The notes under the pieces: generated by a model
Database searches by the model: none
Told to the model about the DNA's origin: nothing
Seen by the model: the letters and a program-made list of their open reading frames with translations, nothing else
Program-made: the position numbers and the translations under genes
NCBI GenBank assembly: GCA_039881145.1
Contig: JAYKKI010000076.1
Coordinates: forward strand, 9,851,001 to 9,915,000
Direction: 5' to 3'
DNA: 64,000 nt
Source of the DNA: Druceiella hillmani
Taxonomy: Eukaryota; Arthropoda; Insecta; Lepidoptera; Hepialidae
Part shown: positions 1 through 12,942 of the stretch, one piece after another
How the letters are laid out: the number at the start of each line of letters is the position of its first letter
Position numbering within the stretch: the first letter of the stretch is position 1

Positions 1-889
1 GTTATCCCTTTTTCTCAGGAATATGGGTAGGTATCTAGTTAAAATTAATATCAAATACTTAAGTCTATGGTTCGTTTGAGTTACAAAAAAATTAGGGTTC
101 TAAGTCAACGCAATCAAGAAGAACCTTAAAAATACAGCAAGTTATGCACAGTATTTTGACACTCGCAAATAAATAAAAATTTATAGGGTATTTCCCTTTT
201 ACCTAGTATCATTAAATTTGGCAAGAAGCTAGGTTTTATAGCACGAGTAAAGAAATTAATCCGGCAATTGTTAATTTGCAATTGTATGTAAATAAAAAAA
301 ATATTTTAAATAAGCACCTGTGAGAGATATAGTAGGCAATATATTGAAACATCAGTAGTATTTTCACGCCTGTGAAAGACATAGTTAATATTTGTAAATC
401 ATTTTATGGGAATACTATGTATCTTTAAATGTTTATAAATGCCTTAACGTGCACGGAACCACTCATGCGGTGCTCATGCTTAATAGTATTGTAAGTGAAT
501 ATTTGGTAGGTACTACAAACAAATTTAAATATTATTTAAACGTAGCGTAACAAATAGTACAAAATGTGGATTGAAATTTTTCTAAAAATTTTAATGCTAT
601 AAACTAACTTAATAGCCTAAAATTTTATTCAATCGAACTTTTGTCCAAAAGATGTTCGCAGTAATAATAGACGAATATAGAATATTATTGAAGTTGGGCG
701 GAAATGGTCTTTTTGTGCATATATATACTTGTTACATTAAATATAACTCTTACTGCTGGCATTCCACCCACACTTAATTGAACATAAAATTTGAAAGATT
801 TCAGGGTAAATAACATTTCCATTAAACCATATATTTACAAACAATAATATTATTGTCTCCCTTTTAATTTATGGATTGAGATCTTCGAG
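1..889. other. AT-rich non-coding DNA
   Basis: No convincing gene. The only structure seen is a weak two-unit direct duplication about 51 bases apart: 'CACCTGTGAGAGATATAGT' near 316 and a diverged 'CGCCTGTGAAAGACATAGT' near 367. Confidence 0.5.
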
Positions 890-1259
890 ATGTGCTGGAG
901 AAAAATGCTCTGCATATCATGGATCGTTCAAAAAAAAATTAATAACGCTATCCTCAAGGGGCTAAATATCAAAACTAAATTTTTGGCAAACTGTTACCAA
1001 AAGATTCTCAGTTACTTTGGTAACACTATCTACCAGCAACCACGTTACTTCAAAAAGTTGGCTTTGTGGTTACTGGCAGTTGTGAAAGAAAAGTAACCCC
1101 GCGTCCGATCATGTAGTCATTGATGTGACCAAATTACCGCTATTACTGGTCTTCCTGCAGCAACCGTCCGGAGAGAACTTAAAACTGAAACTTTCTCGAG
1201 CATATACATTTTTTGTAATGTATATAGAAATTATGAAAAGCAAGCCAGTTTCAAAAATT
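890..1259 (+). pseudogene. possible decayed transposase fragment (helix-turn-helix-like)
   Basis: One frame is open from 890 to 1,093, stops at 1,094 and again at 1,121, then reopens to about 1,259. The reopened part reads DQITAITGLPAATVRRELKT, which has the look of a helix-turn-helix: a short helix, a turn at 'GLPA', then a recognition-helix-like 'TVRRELK'. Such motifs are common in DNA-transposon transposases. I do not recognise the upstream 68 residues. Two small imperfect hairpins sit inside (GTTACCAAA/TTTGGTAAC at about 991-1,025 and CCAGCAACCAC/GTGGTTACTGG at about 1,034-1,078). This could also be chance. If it is a transposase, it is broken and lacks any visible DDE domain. Confidence 0.18.
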
Positions 1260-4200
1260 TAGGCATCTGAACCTTTAAAGATATTAAATAAAAGAATATC
1301 TTGCCCAGAAAAAAAATTCGTCTAAATCCTATGAGCTCATTTTAAATACGTATTAATAAATTACGTAGCATTTTTGGAGATATATAACTTCAAAAACTGG
1401 ACATCAGGATTAGTATTTTTATTTGTGTTCATTAAGTAAATTTTGAACAAATATTTTCTTATAAATTAATTGGTTAAAAGTGACATTTTTTTTTTAGATT
1501 TTTTTGCGCAAATTAATTTCACAATAATATAATGCTCATGAAAATGTATTTACTCTTAGACAGTTGTAATTGTTAAAAATCATATTTTATTATAAAAGGG
1601 TAATCGACTTTTATATCCAAGTGTAACTCTTAGAAATTGGGCAACAAGAGAAATGGACTTTGAAAGCACTGTTATTGACACCACAAGCTATCAATTTAAG
1701 CCAATATAATCCATATTAAAAAATATTAAAATTTTTATGTGGTTACACATTTCCAAAAAAGATGCAAAAACTGAAAGAGCGAATCCCTCCTTTCGTGCAT
1801 TAAGTGTATTAATTTTTCCAAAACTTTTCTTCTAATTTTTCAATAATCAATGCGTCACCGGATACAAATACAAGCGCTGGAATCGATAGAATTAACTACA
1901 TGTAATAAAACTCAAATAAATGTCATTATCTCTAAGATTACTTAAAAGTAAATCAACTTAGATTTAAAAAAATCTATACTATATAGTTTCGATGCACAAC
2001 CACCATAATGGGAAGGTTGGGGCTACTACCACGCAAATGCCATTCACCCGCGATATGTAGTTTCGGCTGCAATAGAATATAGGTACATACACTTTAACTT
2101 CAATTATGTAAAACATATGTAGATAACTAATGCAAAGTTGATTTAAATATCTATTTTTAATAAACCGTACTTTTCACGTGATAATTTTCTTACTGCATCT
2201 GAATAAATGAAAAAATATTTTCAAACATTCTGCGAAAAATACGTCGAATTCTGCTGTCATTTCATATTATTCGACTAATCTCTAATAAAGTTTCGTATCA
2301 AAATATACTAGATGAAATAATTTTCAGACGTATCTTTGGTTTTTCTTTTAACTAACCGGAGTTTGATTATCACAATGATGAAAGCCCAATTCTTTTTGAA
2401 TTGTTTATGTCTTTAGATTGATTCTCCGCGCAACGTATTTATCATTTCCTCTATTTTAAATCTTGACTTGTTTACGTTACGTATAAAATAACAGTTTTGG
2501 TTGTAAGGACGTATTCGTAAAATCCCGCTGCTCGAGAACGAACATTTACTGGTCGTAAAACCACCGATATAGGTACAGCGACGCCGCTTGTTGGTGTGCC
2601 CCGCAATTTATAGTTTATTCGCAATATCTTGATAAATAAAATATCTCGATAGGCGTGTAAAATAGTACAAATTCTACTTGAATAAATTAGTTTCACTCTA
2701 AAATAATATTCGTAATAATATGAGAATATTTTCCTAGATTCGAATTTTATTACAATCGCCTACTAGAAAACTTAGCATTCATATCAATATTCATTAAAAG
2801 CCGATATATCATTGGTTTATTTTCAGATTTAAAATGGTAATATATGCGCAAATTAATTAACATTCACTGACCTAAATATTTCTGCACGAGGTGATCTCTG
2901 CACTCCCAGGAACTCTTTACAGTTATGATCCCGGAATTTCTAAGGTCTTATGAAAATTGCAAACAGGATGGCATTCCAGTCGATCAGAGTAATTTTTGAG
3001 AACTTTTTCAAGCCTCCAAAATAGAATATTAATCAACTCGAGTTACTCTTTTGACTCACCGATTATATCCAACACAATGACAGCTGATTCAATGAATATC
3101 TTGGTCGTTACGTTCAAATTAAACAAGACGAGTTTGAATTAATTGTACATTTAAAAACTCAACTTCAATACATTTTGATTTACTAACTCTTTTTAATTAA
3201 AATTACTTGAGAAGACAAATCACCAGCAAGTGTTTATAAATATAATCCTGCAGTTACCGAATAGAGAATTTGATACAATTTTAATTTAATTCAATTGTTT
3301 TAAAAATAATTATTAACAAAGTGATTATTTTCATATATACATATATCATAAATTGCATGATTTTAGGTTAAGAAGTTTATTAAGAAAAATGTCTGTGATA
3401 GACAGACGAAGACAGAATAGAAGACATATAAGAACGATATTATAAGAGTACGATATTATAAGGTTTTTTTTCTTTTTCCAATACGTAACCCTAAAAACAA
3501 TATATGAAAAATTAAGCTACAATTTATCAAATATAACAATTACTTTAAATGACTCTTAATATATGCTGAACCATTTTGTTCCCGGGAATGATTCAAAAGA
3601 ATAATATATTTATGTGGGGAAATATCATTAACATTTGTAGTTACTTCAATCGATATACTTCATTCACTTAAATTTTATTTATACCTAAATATGCACGGAA
3701 ATAACGGTGAATCCTAAGAATGTGAATTTTAATAATACTTAATAGGTTGATCTCCATTCATTGTTATAACATATTTACTTTTTACTAGAATTTATTATAA
3801 TTTGTTTAATACGCTACTCATTACCGCCAAAAAAATTAATTAATCTTGAATTTCATTGGATATATAACATATTATATTTCATGCGGAAATATAATTTCTT
3901 TATAACAACTTTCTAACTAGCGGTAAAAGGGAAGTAAACCACGTAAGTTACAGTTAATTTTATTAACTTGAACTAACAAAAGCACTAACGGTAGTATTTT
4001 AGTAAATTTCACAATTCAATAAAATGATAATGGTGAACACGAACGTAACGAAGTAGAGTGTATTTTTTACCACATCAGTCGCTATTCTAATAATAACGAG
4101 CTTGAGTGAACCTGAAATCACCTCGGAAAAGAAAGCGACTTTCTCATTATAATGTCGTTGTAATAATTCTACAAGAAAACAGATTCTGATGCAAAATATC

Positions 4201-5689
4201 TATCTTATCCATCAAAGCATGTTTATATTTAAATAAAAGTTATATTAAATTAAAATAATATATGACAACATGGTTTAGTAAATTAGTGAATATAAAAAGA
4301 TTATAAGTAACTGTGATTGAATGAAGAAGTTGTTTGCTTAAACAAAACAGGAGCGGTCACATGTAGAGACGTCTGAACAAAGATTGATTGTTGCGCCAGT
4401 GACTGTCTGTTTTTCGGCATGAAACCTACACTATGTGAATATTCATGGTTCACATGGTTCCATCATTGTGGAAAATTTGGCGAGTATTGGGTCGTATCTT
4501 TATTAAGCTATTAGGTTATAAAATAATTAAATTAACGAAGAACATATTTTCATATTTGCAACTTTAATAGGAATTGTGTGATATAAGTCCACAGCGTGAT
4601 ATTAAGAAAAAAATGATTATGTTAACAAACGTAAATTCGTAGCCGGCTATGGACCTATTTGGTTTATTTTTTTTCACATAACAATATTTTATGTAGATAA
4701 ATATATTTAGAATATGTAGGGGGAACTGAGAAATATATAGATACAACTAAATATTAAATTATTATTTCATTATATAGACCCGCGTAAATACCATGCACTC
4801 TCTATGCAAAAAAATAGCGAACTAGTTGAGCAAAGAATGATAAAGGTATCGCAAAAATGCTCCAACTATGTTTATTGTTTAGCAAATTAATAAATATAGA
4901 AAGCATTAGAATTCTTTAAAAATTCCGACTGCAATTTGAAAATAGGATGTATTACGGTTAAGTTGAGCCTAAAAAAACTAAGCTAACAAAGTAAACTTAA
5001 ATTTTATAAATTATTAATTATTTTACCATCCAAATATTTGCAACATAGTTTTATGATGAATTTAAATAACTGAAATCCTACACTGCTTACAAACTTGAGA
5101 TTGCAGATGTAATAATTAAAATAGTGATGAGAAAAGTTGTTCGGAGAAAGAAAGCCGGTCCTGAAAGTAAATCATTTAACGCTAAGTCTAAAGTCGTTTA
5201 AAAAATAACGATAACATAATTTGTCAAAATGTGCAATAATGAAAAATATTCGAAGATGTGATTGTTTTGTATACAATTATTAAAAAGTCAAGATCGTGCT
5301 GTTAAAGTCCCTTTGACACGTCTTTTTGATATACTTGTATTTACTGCTTTAAATTTTACCATTCCTCTATTGAAACCTATCAGAAAGTATGGAGATACTA
5401 GAGTAGAGTAACCTATCAGAAAGTATGTAGATATAAATAATTCAATATTCCTCTCATTATAGATGCATTTTAAATTTATTAATTCCATAATAGGAAAATT
5501 AATCTAACGTATAATTTGCTTTCTTTTTTAAGAAATAATCTGTATTCTTATTTTGTATAAAATAAATGGTGCTTATATAACCTTTTTTTTTTAATTCTGT
5601 AATTTTTATATTCATATTTAGACTTCTTTTTCTCCAACTGGTAATAATGTTTTTTATTACTAGTGTTTCGATTGTTTTATTTACTATAC
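1260..5689. other. non-coding AT-rich stretch, nothing recognised
   Basis: Only short chance reading frames (under 115 codons, stop-rich, base composition like the background). No repeat family, tRNA or conserved domain is recognisable by eye. Confidence 0.5.
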
Positions 5690-6440
5690 AATACAACTCT
5701 GTGGTGGTTAACATCCAGCACATCGTGCTTGGGCTAATTTTACTCATATCACTGAGTGTTTCATACCTACATGATGCTACTAAGCTGATGTTGCTATAGT
5801 CAAGAAAATCACAACGGAACTTCTTGATATCTAACTGCAATCAATTCATGTTCAAACTTTTTATATTACTGAGCATCTTAAATGATATGATGCCATTATC
5901 CTAATGTTTAAATCAGAATGAACACAATGAAACCCTTTGAAGATTTCAGTAAGCATATTGTGTTTGTGGTCAATTTAATTGTATTGTCCATTATTTTATG
6001 ATATTACCAACCTTAGGCTGTGCTCTAAAATATCACAATGAAAATCCTTGATAGCAAATAGCAGATATACCCTATTTAAGCTCATTTTCCTTATGTTGCT
6101 CATAGTTTTATATTTCATGACACCTTTTTCATTAAACATTTTCGTAGTCAAAATTATAACAATGGATTATCTTGATGATTATCAGAAGACGTATAGTGTT
6201 TGAACTCATTTTGCTATTGTTGGTGAGCGTTTTATATCGACATGATTCTATCGAATTTATGTTGAACTCAAAAAGTTCTTAATGGAACTCGCTTATAATT
6301 AATAGAAGACATATTGCATTTGAGTTCATTTAATGGAATATCTAAGCATTTTTATTTACACGGTTACACAATCTGGTACCGCACTCAAGAAAATCACAAT
6401 AAAACTCCTTAATGGCTTATATCTGGAAGGTCACATCTGG
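5690..6440 (+). repeat. decayed tandem array, period about 111-124 bp
   Basis: A recurring core resembling 'AAATCACAATGAAACTCCTT' appears with anchors at about 5,810, 5,923, 6,034, 6,158, 6,278 and 6,395. The spacings are 113, 111, 124, 120 and 117 bases. A further weak unit is anchored near 5,689. Between anchors the units also share a 'CATATTG..TTTGA.CTCATTT' type segment and a 'TTTTATAT..ACATGAT' type segment. The units are strongly diverged, so this is an old minisatellite or satellite remnant. The minus-strand open frame over its left edge (5,499-5,840) is not supported as a gene. Confidence 0.6.
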
Positions 6441-7489
6441 ATTCACATTAATAAATGTATACAACAGACTAGCAAAACAAATACAGTATACTAGTAGATT
6501 ATGCAAAAAGTCAATAGTTTTCTCGGTCATTTTTTTTTAAATTTAATTTCAAACACCTGCATTAATACAATATACTACAAAATAGGTCTTTGTAATGAAA
6601 TTGTTTGCCTAGATAGAGAAGATATGTAACATATTAGAAGCATTTGTAGCACATTTATGCAGTTTTCAGTATAAAAAATACAAAAATAACCAAAAAATTA
6701 CATTTTCTTAAAAAAATTTTATGAAGGAAAAGTTTTTATAAAACTTAATTTAAAAAATAAACAAAATGATTAAACGTAAACGTGAGAAAAATGAATTATC
6801 CTCAAAACATTTATCTTATCGTTAAATTTTGAACCAAAATTAAATCACATACAAATTTTAAAAAATCAAAGCGGGAAAAATTCCTGTATACATCATACAA
6901 CCGTAACATAATTCTATTCAATGTTTCGTTCTCTTTCCTATGATTTATAATTGTCTACATACTTACGTCATTTTAACTTAATTATTTACGGTTGAATGTC
7001 ATTAATTGCCACGTCACTCCACAAGTAATATACATGCTCGAGAGGTTAACTAATTATAAAAAAAAATTGGTAGTCTGTAAAGTCGGTTTCCGGACGATAG
7101 TTTTAAGTGATAACATCATAAAGAAACATTGATGAAAAATTGCATACTTTTATGAATTAAATTGAATTATTATCACTGAATTATTATTATTTAGTATAAT
7201 ACAAAGAATGAGTTAATTGGAAATTAAAATTTTTTCGATAAATTAACATTTATTTACACTCGTTAATTCAAATATTTTTTTACTTAAATTATACAGATTA
7301 ATTACAAGTAACAATGTGCTACTAAAAATGTATTTACAACTTATATACATATGTTATATTTAAGATCTTCCATTCTGCGTTATTCTGTTAAGGATAGGAT
7401 GATGATAGGAAAAGTACGACATCAAGGGGAGTGTTTCAAGTGTAATATGTCTTGAAAAAGTCAAATCGATGGTTGTCGAACTGCTAGTT
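6441..7489. other. non-coding AT-rich stretch, nothing recognised
   Basis: Very AT-rich, with short A and T runs and no open frame, repeat or hairpin that stands out. Confidence 0.45.
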
Positions 7490-7680
7490 CTGACGTCACG
7501 CGAGAAGAGAGATAAATTCCCACGCTTGGGCCGATCGTGCCTCTCTATCACTTGTTCCGCGCTCTCGCTTGCACGCTCAGGCTCAGGCGGAACGTGACAC
7601 TTTTTCATGCGTGCAGCCGGTGTTAATCGATTTATAAGACGTTATCACGTTAAAAGTAACTACGGTAGCAAATAGATAAA
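7490..7680. repeat. GC-richer island, probable interspersed repeat fragment
   Basis: About 150 bases of markedly higher GC inside AT-rich DNA, with a TGACGTCA core, a CTCTCGCTTGC/GCTCAGGCTCAGG stretch and the segment 'CGTGACACTTTTTCATGCGT' followed by 'GTGCAGCCGGTGTTAATCG'. I associate this wording with repeats common in lepidopteran genomes, from memory and unverified. The 82-codon minus-strand frame across it (7,360-7,608) has no recognisable domain and is probably a by-product of the GC content. Confidence 0.35.
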
Positions 7681-9199
7681 CAGGCAGGTTAACGATAAGT
7701 TTTGAATCTTTAAATACGACATTAAAAAAGTAATTAAGTGTGAAAATGTATATTTCTACATTAGAAAATGTATAACTTTAATTGTAGATTTTCGGTCAGG
7801 CCAGGAAAAAATCTACCCCGACGACTTAAAGTTTAATTTAATAAATTAAACTTTTTATTAAAAAAATTACCATGGATGAAAATCATACCATAATACAAAT
7901 TCATCTTTAAATTTTCTCAGTATAGATATGACTTAAATGACATACAGGAACTTAATCCTTTCCTATTGTCCCAATAATTCCATTGAGAGTTTGGTTATTT
8001 AGACATGACTTTATGCCTCTAGAATTGAAGAATACTTGACCACCTAAAATTAACACATTTAGTGTTACGAAATAAAATAATGAAAAGGAACCTTAGGCAT
8101 AATATATCCCTGTTCATCCGTCTATCTGTTGATTTATATGTAAAGATTACTTTTCTCAGAAATTGCACACGTCGACTTAATAATTGGCAAAATTAATTGA
8201 AATAGTTTTATGAGTAGATAGAATACATATTTTTTCTTCTTTCTGCGAATATAATGTGATCAAAAAATACTTTATTATTTACACAGGCAAAGTTTCATAA
8301 GAAAGGTCATCCTTGCCTAGTTTTTCGTATGGTAGCACTCAAAAGGTTTTTGCACACCCTGCACTCCTTTCCATGTTGAACATTGCAAGGCCAAAAATAA
8401 TAAATGGATAGTTACTTAAAAATAATTACATGACAAAAAATATGACGTATAATTTCGGGGAAAAAAGGTGTTTATCGGAAAACTTATTATTTTGTAAGTT
8501 GTACAAAATAAATGTAATATACGAAGAGTTGTCACAAGAAAATAATTAAAATGAAATTACCACAAAAATTAAAATTATGAAATCGAATTAAGTAACAATA
8601 ATTAAAAAAAGGCACATATTATGACGCGCTCATTACAAAAGGAAATTTTGTAAAAAAATTATGGATTTAAATACAAGCATTCAAAATAATCACGAATACT
8701 TTTATAATGCCGCTTAAAACATAATCAAAATTCCATTCGATGTTGCATTTTAGTATCTTAAACAGCTTACAGATTGTTTTAAAAAGTGCGTATCGCAACG
8801 AACTAGATGGCCAATGGTTATATTGGATGCATCACTAGACATTTATTACCAGATTTAGTCATATTATGTGTCCAATAATACTTCCCCAAATATGATACAT
8901 TGGCAGTTAATCATTGAGATCCATTGTAGAACTAACTATTCTATCTGTAGTATTAGTTTGAATATATTGTATAAGATTAATACTGTTACAACTGTATGCG
9001 GAATAAAATGGTCAGTATATTAGTAACAAAATGATCATTGACCGCCAAAGTAATTTGTTATAAATAATAATGTCTTACAGAATGAATCCAAAGAGGGCAT
9101 GTTTCTACTGACTTCAAAGTGAGACCTTGGGCATTAAGTAAGACACAAGCTCTCATGGAGGCAAATTACACCTGTCCAAATATCACAAACCTGAAGTAC
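7681..9199. other. non-coding stretch with possible repeat scraps
   Basis: No gene seen. Around 8,110-8,170 the text 'CTGTTCATCCGTCTATCTG' resembles the TCTGTC-rich part of the interspersed element at 14,320-14,740, but too little is left to classify it. Confidence 0.35.
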
Positions 9200-9440
9200 C
9201 TGTAACTAATTTTTGCATCGTCATTAAGCCCTAAATATCATTTGGTACCAAAGATCTTGCCAAAATTAAATAAACGGACTAAAATATGATGTGTCTATTA
9301 CTCGCTATTATGAAGTTAATATAACAATTCTTTAACATCATCATTAGACCGTGAACATCATGCGAGAACAAAAATCTTGTCAATACGAATTAAATGCGCC
9401 TAAAAATCATGAATGTGCTACTGAAAATTTTGAGCTTAAT
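9200..9440 (+). repeat. two diverged 120-bp tandem units
   Basis: 'CATCGTCATTAAGCC' at 9,216 and 'CATCATCATTAGACC' at 9,336 start two units that stay alignable to about 9,440. Shared elements include AAAGATCTTGCCAA versus AAAATCTTGTCAA, ACTAAAATATGATG versus CTAAAAATCATGAA, and TGAAGTTAATAT versus TGAGCTTAATGC. The period is close to that of the 5,690-6,440 array, but I see no sequence match between the two. Confidence 0.45.
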
Positions 9441-10799
9441 GCCATAAAATAAATTAATTTAAAGATTTTTAGATTAAGTTAGAGCTAGTAGTAAGATTAA
9501 ACAAGAGCAATATTTAACGCAGAATATATATTATTACCGACAAATTAATGTGGTTAAATAAAGCTTATAAAGAGGCAGAAACAACCGTAAGTGCAAAAGA
9601 AAATCTGACCATTGACAGTACGTCGGGACACTCTCCTAAGTTTTCTTCCTGATTTAGTCTTAGAATACTCTTTTTATGCTGAAATGCGTTAGGAGAAATT
9701 TCACTTCAAAAAATAATAATAAAATGAGTAGAGCAATACATATGTAAGGATTAGTTGCAGTTATTTTTGCGCAACATAAAATTGTTTAATTAAACCATGG
9801 CGCGGAACACTTAACGCTAATCTTATTGCTGAGATCCATGCTCTAGTATTAAACAGCGACTATTTTATACATTTCCTCTTTTACATAATAGAATATATTA
9901 AATTCCATGATTATAAATTATTACTGAATGTTGACAAATTGAAATGATTCTAAACTTTCTCCTTTTGATAAGCTTCCATTATCCCGTACAGATTGTAATT
10001 CAATTTAAGTTAACCAGTTAATTAATATGATTCATAATTATTAAAAAAAATAAATTATACAATTACTACATTTACATAATGTTACTCTTACAAATTTAAG
10101 ATAAATCTATTTGTAATTTTCGTAGTGTTACAAGCGAAATAAATGTCTATTTTACGAGTAAGTACATTATTATACGCACGAAGTTTGTTCAAAAACAAAT
10201 TTAATCTTGTTATCAACTTTACTATATTTGATATCCAACTGTATATCGTGCAAAAATTTATTGGCGAAATAAACATTCTTGTTAGGAAATAACTTTCAAA
10301 AAGCTCTGTCTGTAAATGAGATCAAACTTCTGAGTATAAAATGTGTACGAAAACTGTGACATAACAGTGGAACTCCAAAAGCCTACAGGTTAAATGAAAA
10401 GATTGAAGATAACTTTTACATATTTAAGTATCCTATTTAAAATCAAAGAGAAAAGAAAAAAGATCTTGAGGAAATTGAAAAACGAGACGGTTGATCAAGG
10501 GGATATGTCGTCACAATATAACTGATTACTGGAATCATTAAAATAGTATAATATTAATAAATTGATTTCATGTTTTTTTTTTCAGTTTCACTTTTTTTTT
10601 TAATTAAATGAGTTGTAATATATGAGAAATTCTCAAATAAATATACCAAACACCAAAATTTTAAATAACGAGAAAAATAAGTCAATGATGATGTATAAAC
10701 TTTTATACAGTTTTTTACTTTTATTACGAAATTGAGCAATATCTAGTCGACATAATTTAAATCCTCAAATTGATGAAGTTAAATTTCAAACAATTCATG
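9441..10799. other. non-coding AT-rich stretch, nothing recognised
   Basis: Only short stop-bounded frames of background composition. No domain or repeat is recognised. Confidence 0.45.
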
Positions 10800-11040
10800 A
10801 TTTTTAGGGTTCCGCAATGCTGCAGCCATTTAACTTGTATAGCTCTACAAAGCTAAAATTTGGCATTTTTTTACATATTTATAAAACCTAAAAAGTTAAA
10901 AAATATAATGTTTTGTATGCATTTTTGGGTACCTCTCTTATGTGCAACAAGAAGATGAATTTTTTTATTTGCCTATCACGTTTTCTAAGGTATCGTTGAA
11001 AAGGTCTTTCAAAAATAAAGAGAGTATGGCATGTACACTT
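10800..11040 (+). repeat. interspersed repeat fragment beginning TTTTTAGGGTTCCG
   Basis: The motif 'TTTTTAGGGTTCCGCAATG' at about 10,801 is followed by 'AGCTAAAATTTGGCA' and, near 11,000, 'GAAAAGGTCTTTCAAA'. This order (GGGTTCCG, an ATTTGGCA-type segment, then a TCTTTCAAA-type segment) recalls a repeat very common in moths and butterflies. It looks like the complement of the order in 14,320-14,740. The assignment is from memory, and no terminal repeat or coding capacity is visible. Confidence 0.35.
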
Positions 11041-12249
11041 CCGATACAGTGTTCCTTTACAAAATATTAAGCTTTTAAATACTTTTATTTTATTTAGACA
11101 AGCTTTTAATCACAAATATTCGCATGGATAATAAAAATGGGGTAAAGAATTTATTTCATACAGTTTTCTATCATTTTTTAATTTGTTTTTAATTTGGTTG
11201 TATATTTTTTATTGTATCTACAATTTTTAAATGTTTTCTTAATTGGTGAATATACGCTTCATTTATAGTTTTGTCGTTGTATCAATGAAATATGCTGGTT
11301 TTGTTGGAATACGCTACATATATTTAGATGTTGAATCAGCATTAAGACTTTAGAATCATTATAATCATTCGAAAATTTTATTTATTGTTAAACCAAATGA
11401 TAATTTTACCGAAAGTAGTAACCCTTTGAAAGTGTATGTTATATCGGAATCACTTGCAAATACATATTAGGAGCTTCGGCTATATCCATCATATAGTCAA
11501 CGCTTACAGCAGTTGCAATCGTGGCCGACAACACGGCAGTATTGTGGCATTGCAAGTGGATGGAGTATGTGAATAGGGACAGGAGAAAGATAGACAGGCC
11601 CAAGGATAATTTTTTGATATACAATAAGCGGAGAAAAATATTGGTTTACATCACAGAGAACCGTTTTGTGTAGCCTTCGCTTCTTAAAAATATTCAAAAA
11701 TTTTCTGTTTGCTCTGAAAATGACAATTTCAAACTGCTATACCGTATAGTCCAAACTATACCGTATAGTCCAAAAATCTTTTTGTGTTTTCTTCCGAATT
11801 TTATTATTTCAACCACTTTTCCAGCCATCACATTATATAAAACCGCACAAAATGTAGCTTAACTTATAATGTAATTTATTACATGTGCGTAACTTAAATA
11901 CTTTTTAGAATGGATTAATTAGTGTCCAAAATAACCTCGAACAAACAGGCTAATTCATTTTATCATATTAGTTTAATAACACATATTCATCATCATAGTA
12001 TCTCGCCAACATTTGACGTTGTTTATAGTGCCATTATCCATTTAAAAAATCTGTTGCAAAATAGTGGAAAACCATTTCGCTTTGTTTTCATCCAAACAAC
12101 ATTCAAGAAATAAAATAAAGGTTATATATTTTTACTTATACAGAAAGAATATCGTGACGTATCATTTAAAACCATCACTTGTTACCCAAAAATTAATAGA
12201 TTAGAAGATATAATTCTTCTTAATTTATTGATTAATATTTACTTCTGTT
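11041..12249. other. non-coding stretch
   Basis: No gene supported. The overlapping minus-strand frames at 11,439-11,697 and the plus-strand frame at 11,922-12,113 have no recognisable domain. The only clear structure is the 19-bp duplication listed separately. Confidence 0.4.
11737..11774 (+). repeat. perfect 19-bp tandem duplication with a palindromic core
   Basis: CTATACCGTATAGTCCAAA occurs twice head to tail (11,737-11,755 and 11,756-11,774). Each unit contains the near-palindrome CTATACCGTATAG. Confidence 0.85.
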
Positions 12250-12676
12250 ACAAAAATTACTTTTGTTCGAAAAACCATTCCACTAAATCACATGAAATTT
12301 GATTCAAAAGTAAAGTAGTCACGTAACAGGCATACGAGCTTTTTTATGCTAATTCTTACCTTCTGCTCCTGTTTGAAACGTGAAGTTTTTTTTTTGTTGT
12401 CAAAAAAATATATTTGAAAAATATCATTGTCGTTGAATCTGGACAACTAGAGATTTACTTCTGATCTTTAGAACTACCGTAGTATAAGGTGACAGCCTAG
12501 AAAAAAAAATCATAATAATATAACTATATATTGCAATATCTTCAGAAATTTACATAATTTGACTGAGTCACTAAATACAAAATTAAACATTTCTGGCCCA
12601 ATGGAAATTTTAGCAAAACTAAATGTATTTCTTTTAAAAATGTAATAATTCAACTAAGGTTTTATCTAATTTCAAA
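12250..12676 (+). repeat. left arm of a foldback element
   Basis: The reverse complement of this segment aligns by eye with 12,943-13,357 over most of its length, with small indels. Anchors, written in the orientation of the right arm, include ACATTTAGTTTTGCTAAAAT, ATTTAGTGACT, AATTTCTGAAGAT, AGTAAATC.C.AGTTGT, AAATTTCATGT and AATGGTTTTT.GAACAAAAG. There is no coding capacity. The arms are about 400 bp and the loop about 265 bp. Confidence 0.7.
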
Positions 12677-12765
12677 CTGTTGATTATTAAAGTTGTGCAT
12701 GTGTAGATGCAAGGATTAAATCATAATAACGTATTTACGTGGTGTGTGTCGATAGCCGAGTGCCA

Positions 12766-12828
12766 TTGTTATTGGTTCAAATGACCGCCAACCGGCGACT
12801 TATCAAACGGGTTCCAAACAATAACAAG
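12766..12828. repeat. imperfect hairpin in the foldback loop
   Basis: Within the loop between the two arms, TTGTTATTGGTTCAAA is answered by TTCCAAACAATAACAA, and an ACCGCCAACCGGCGA segment lies in the middle. The loop is GC-richer than the arms, which suggests a separate small element or a protected core. Confidence 0.4.
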
Positions 12829-12942
12829 GTGTGTTGCTCTTTTTCTGATTATTGCACAATATAAAAGCGCTCTGTCCAGTAGAGTAATTTTACCTGGACA
12901 CATTTTGTATATGTTAAGGCTAATAAACATTGATTTGCAAAT

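Noticed and set aside
5499..5840. 113-codon minus-strand frame
   Set aside because: Overlaps the decayed tandem array, has no domain, and part of it runs over T-rich low-complexity DNA.
11439..11697. Overlapping minus-strand frames, one with a hydrophobic start like a signal peptide
   Set aside because: Each is only 61-66 codons, they overlap in different frames, and neither has a recognised domain or supporting context.
12740..12800. Possible tRNA (GATAGCCGAGTG...GGTTCAAATGACC)
   Set aside because: The A-box-like and B-box-like words are too close, there is no cloverleaf, and the text is better explained by the hairpin in the foldback loop.
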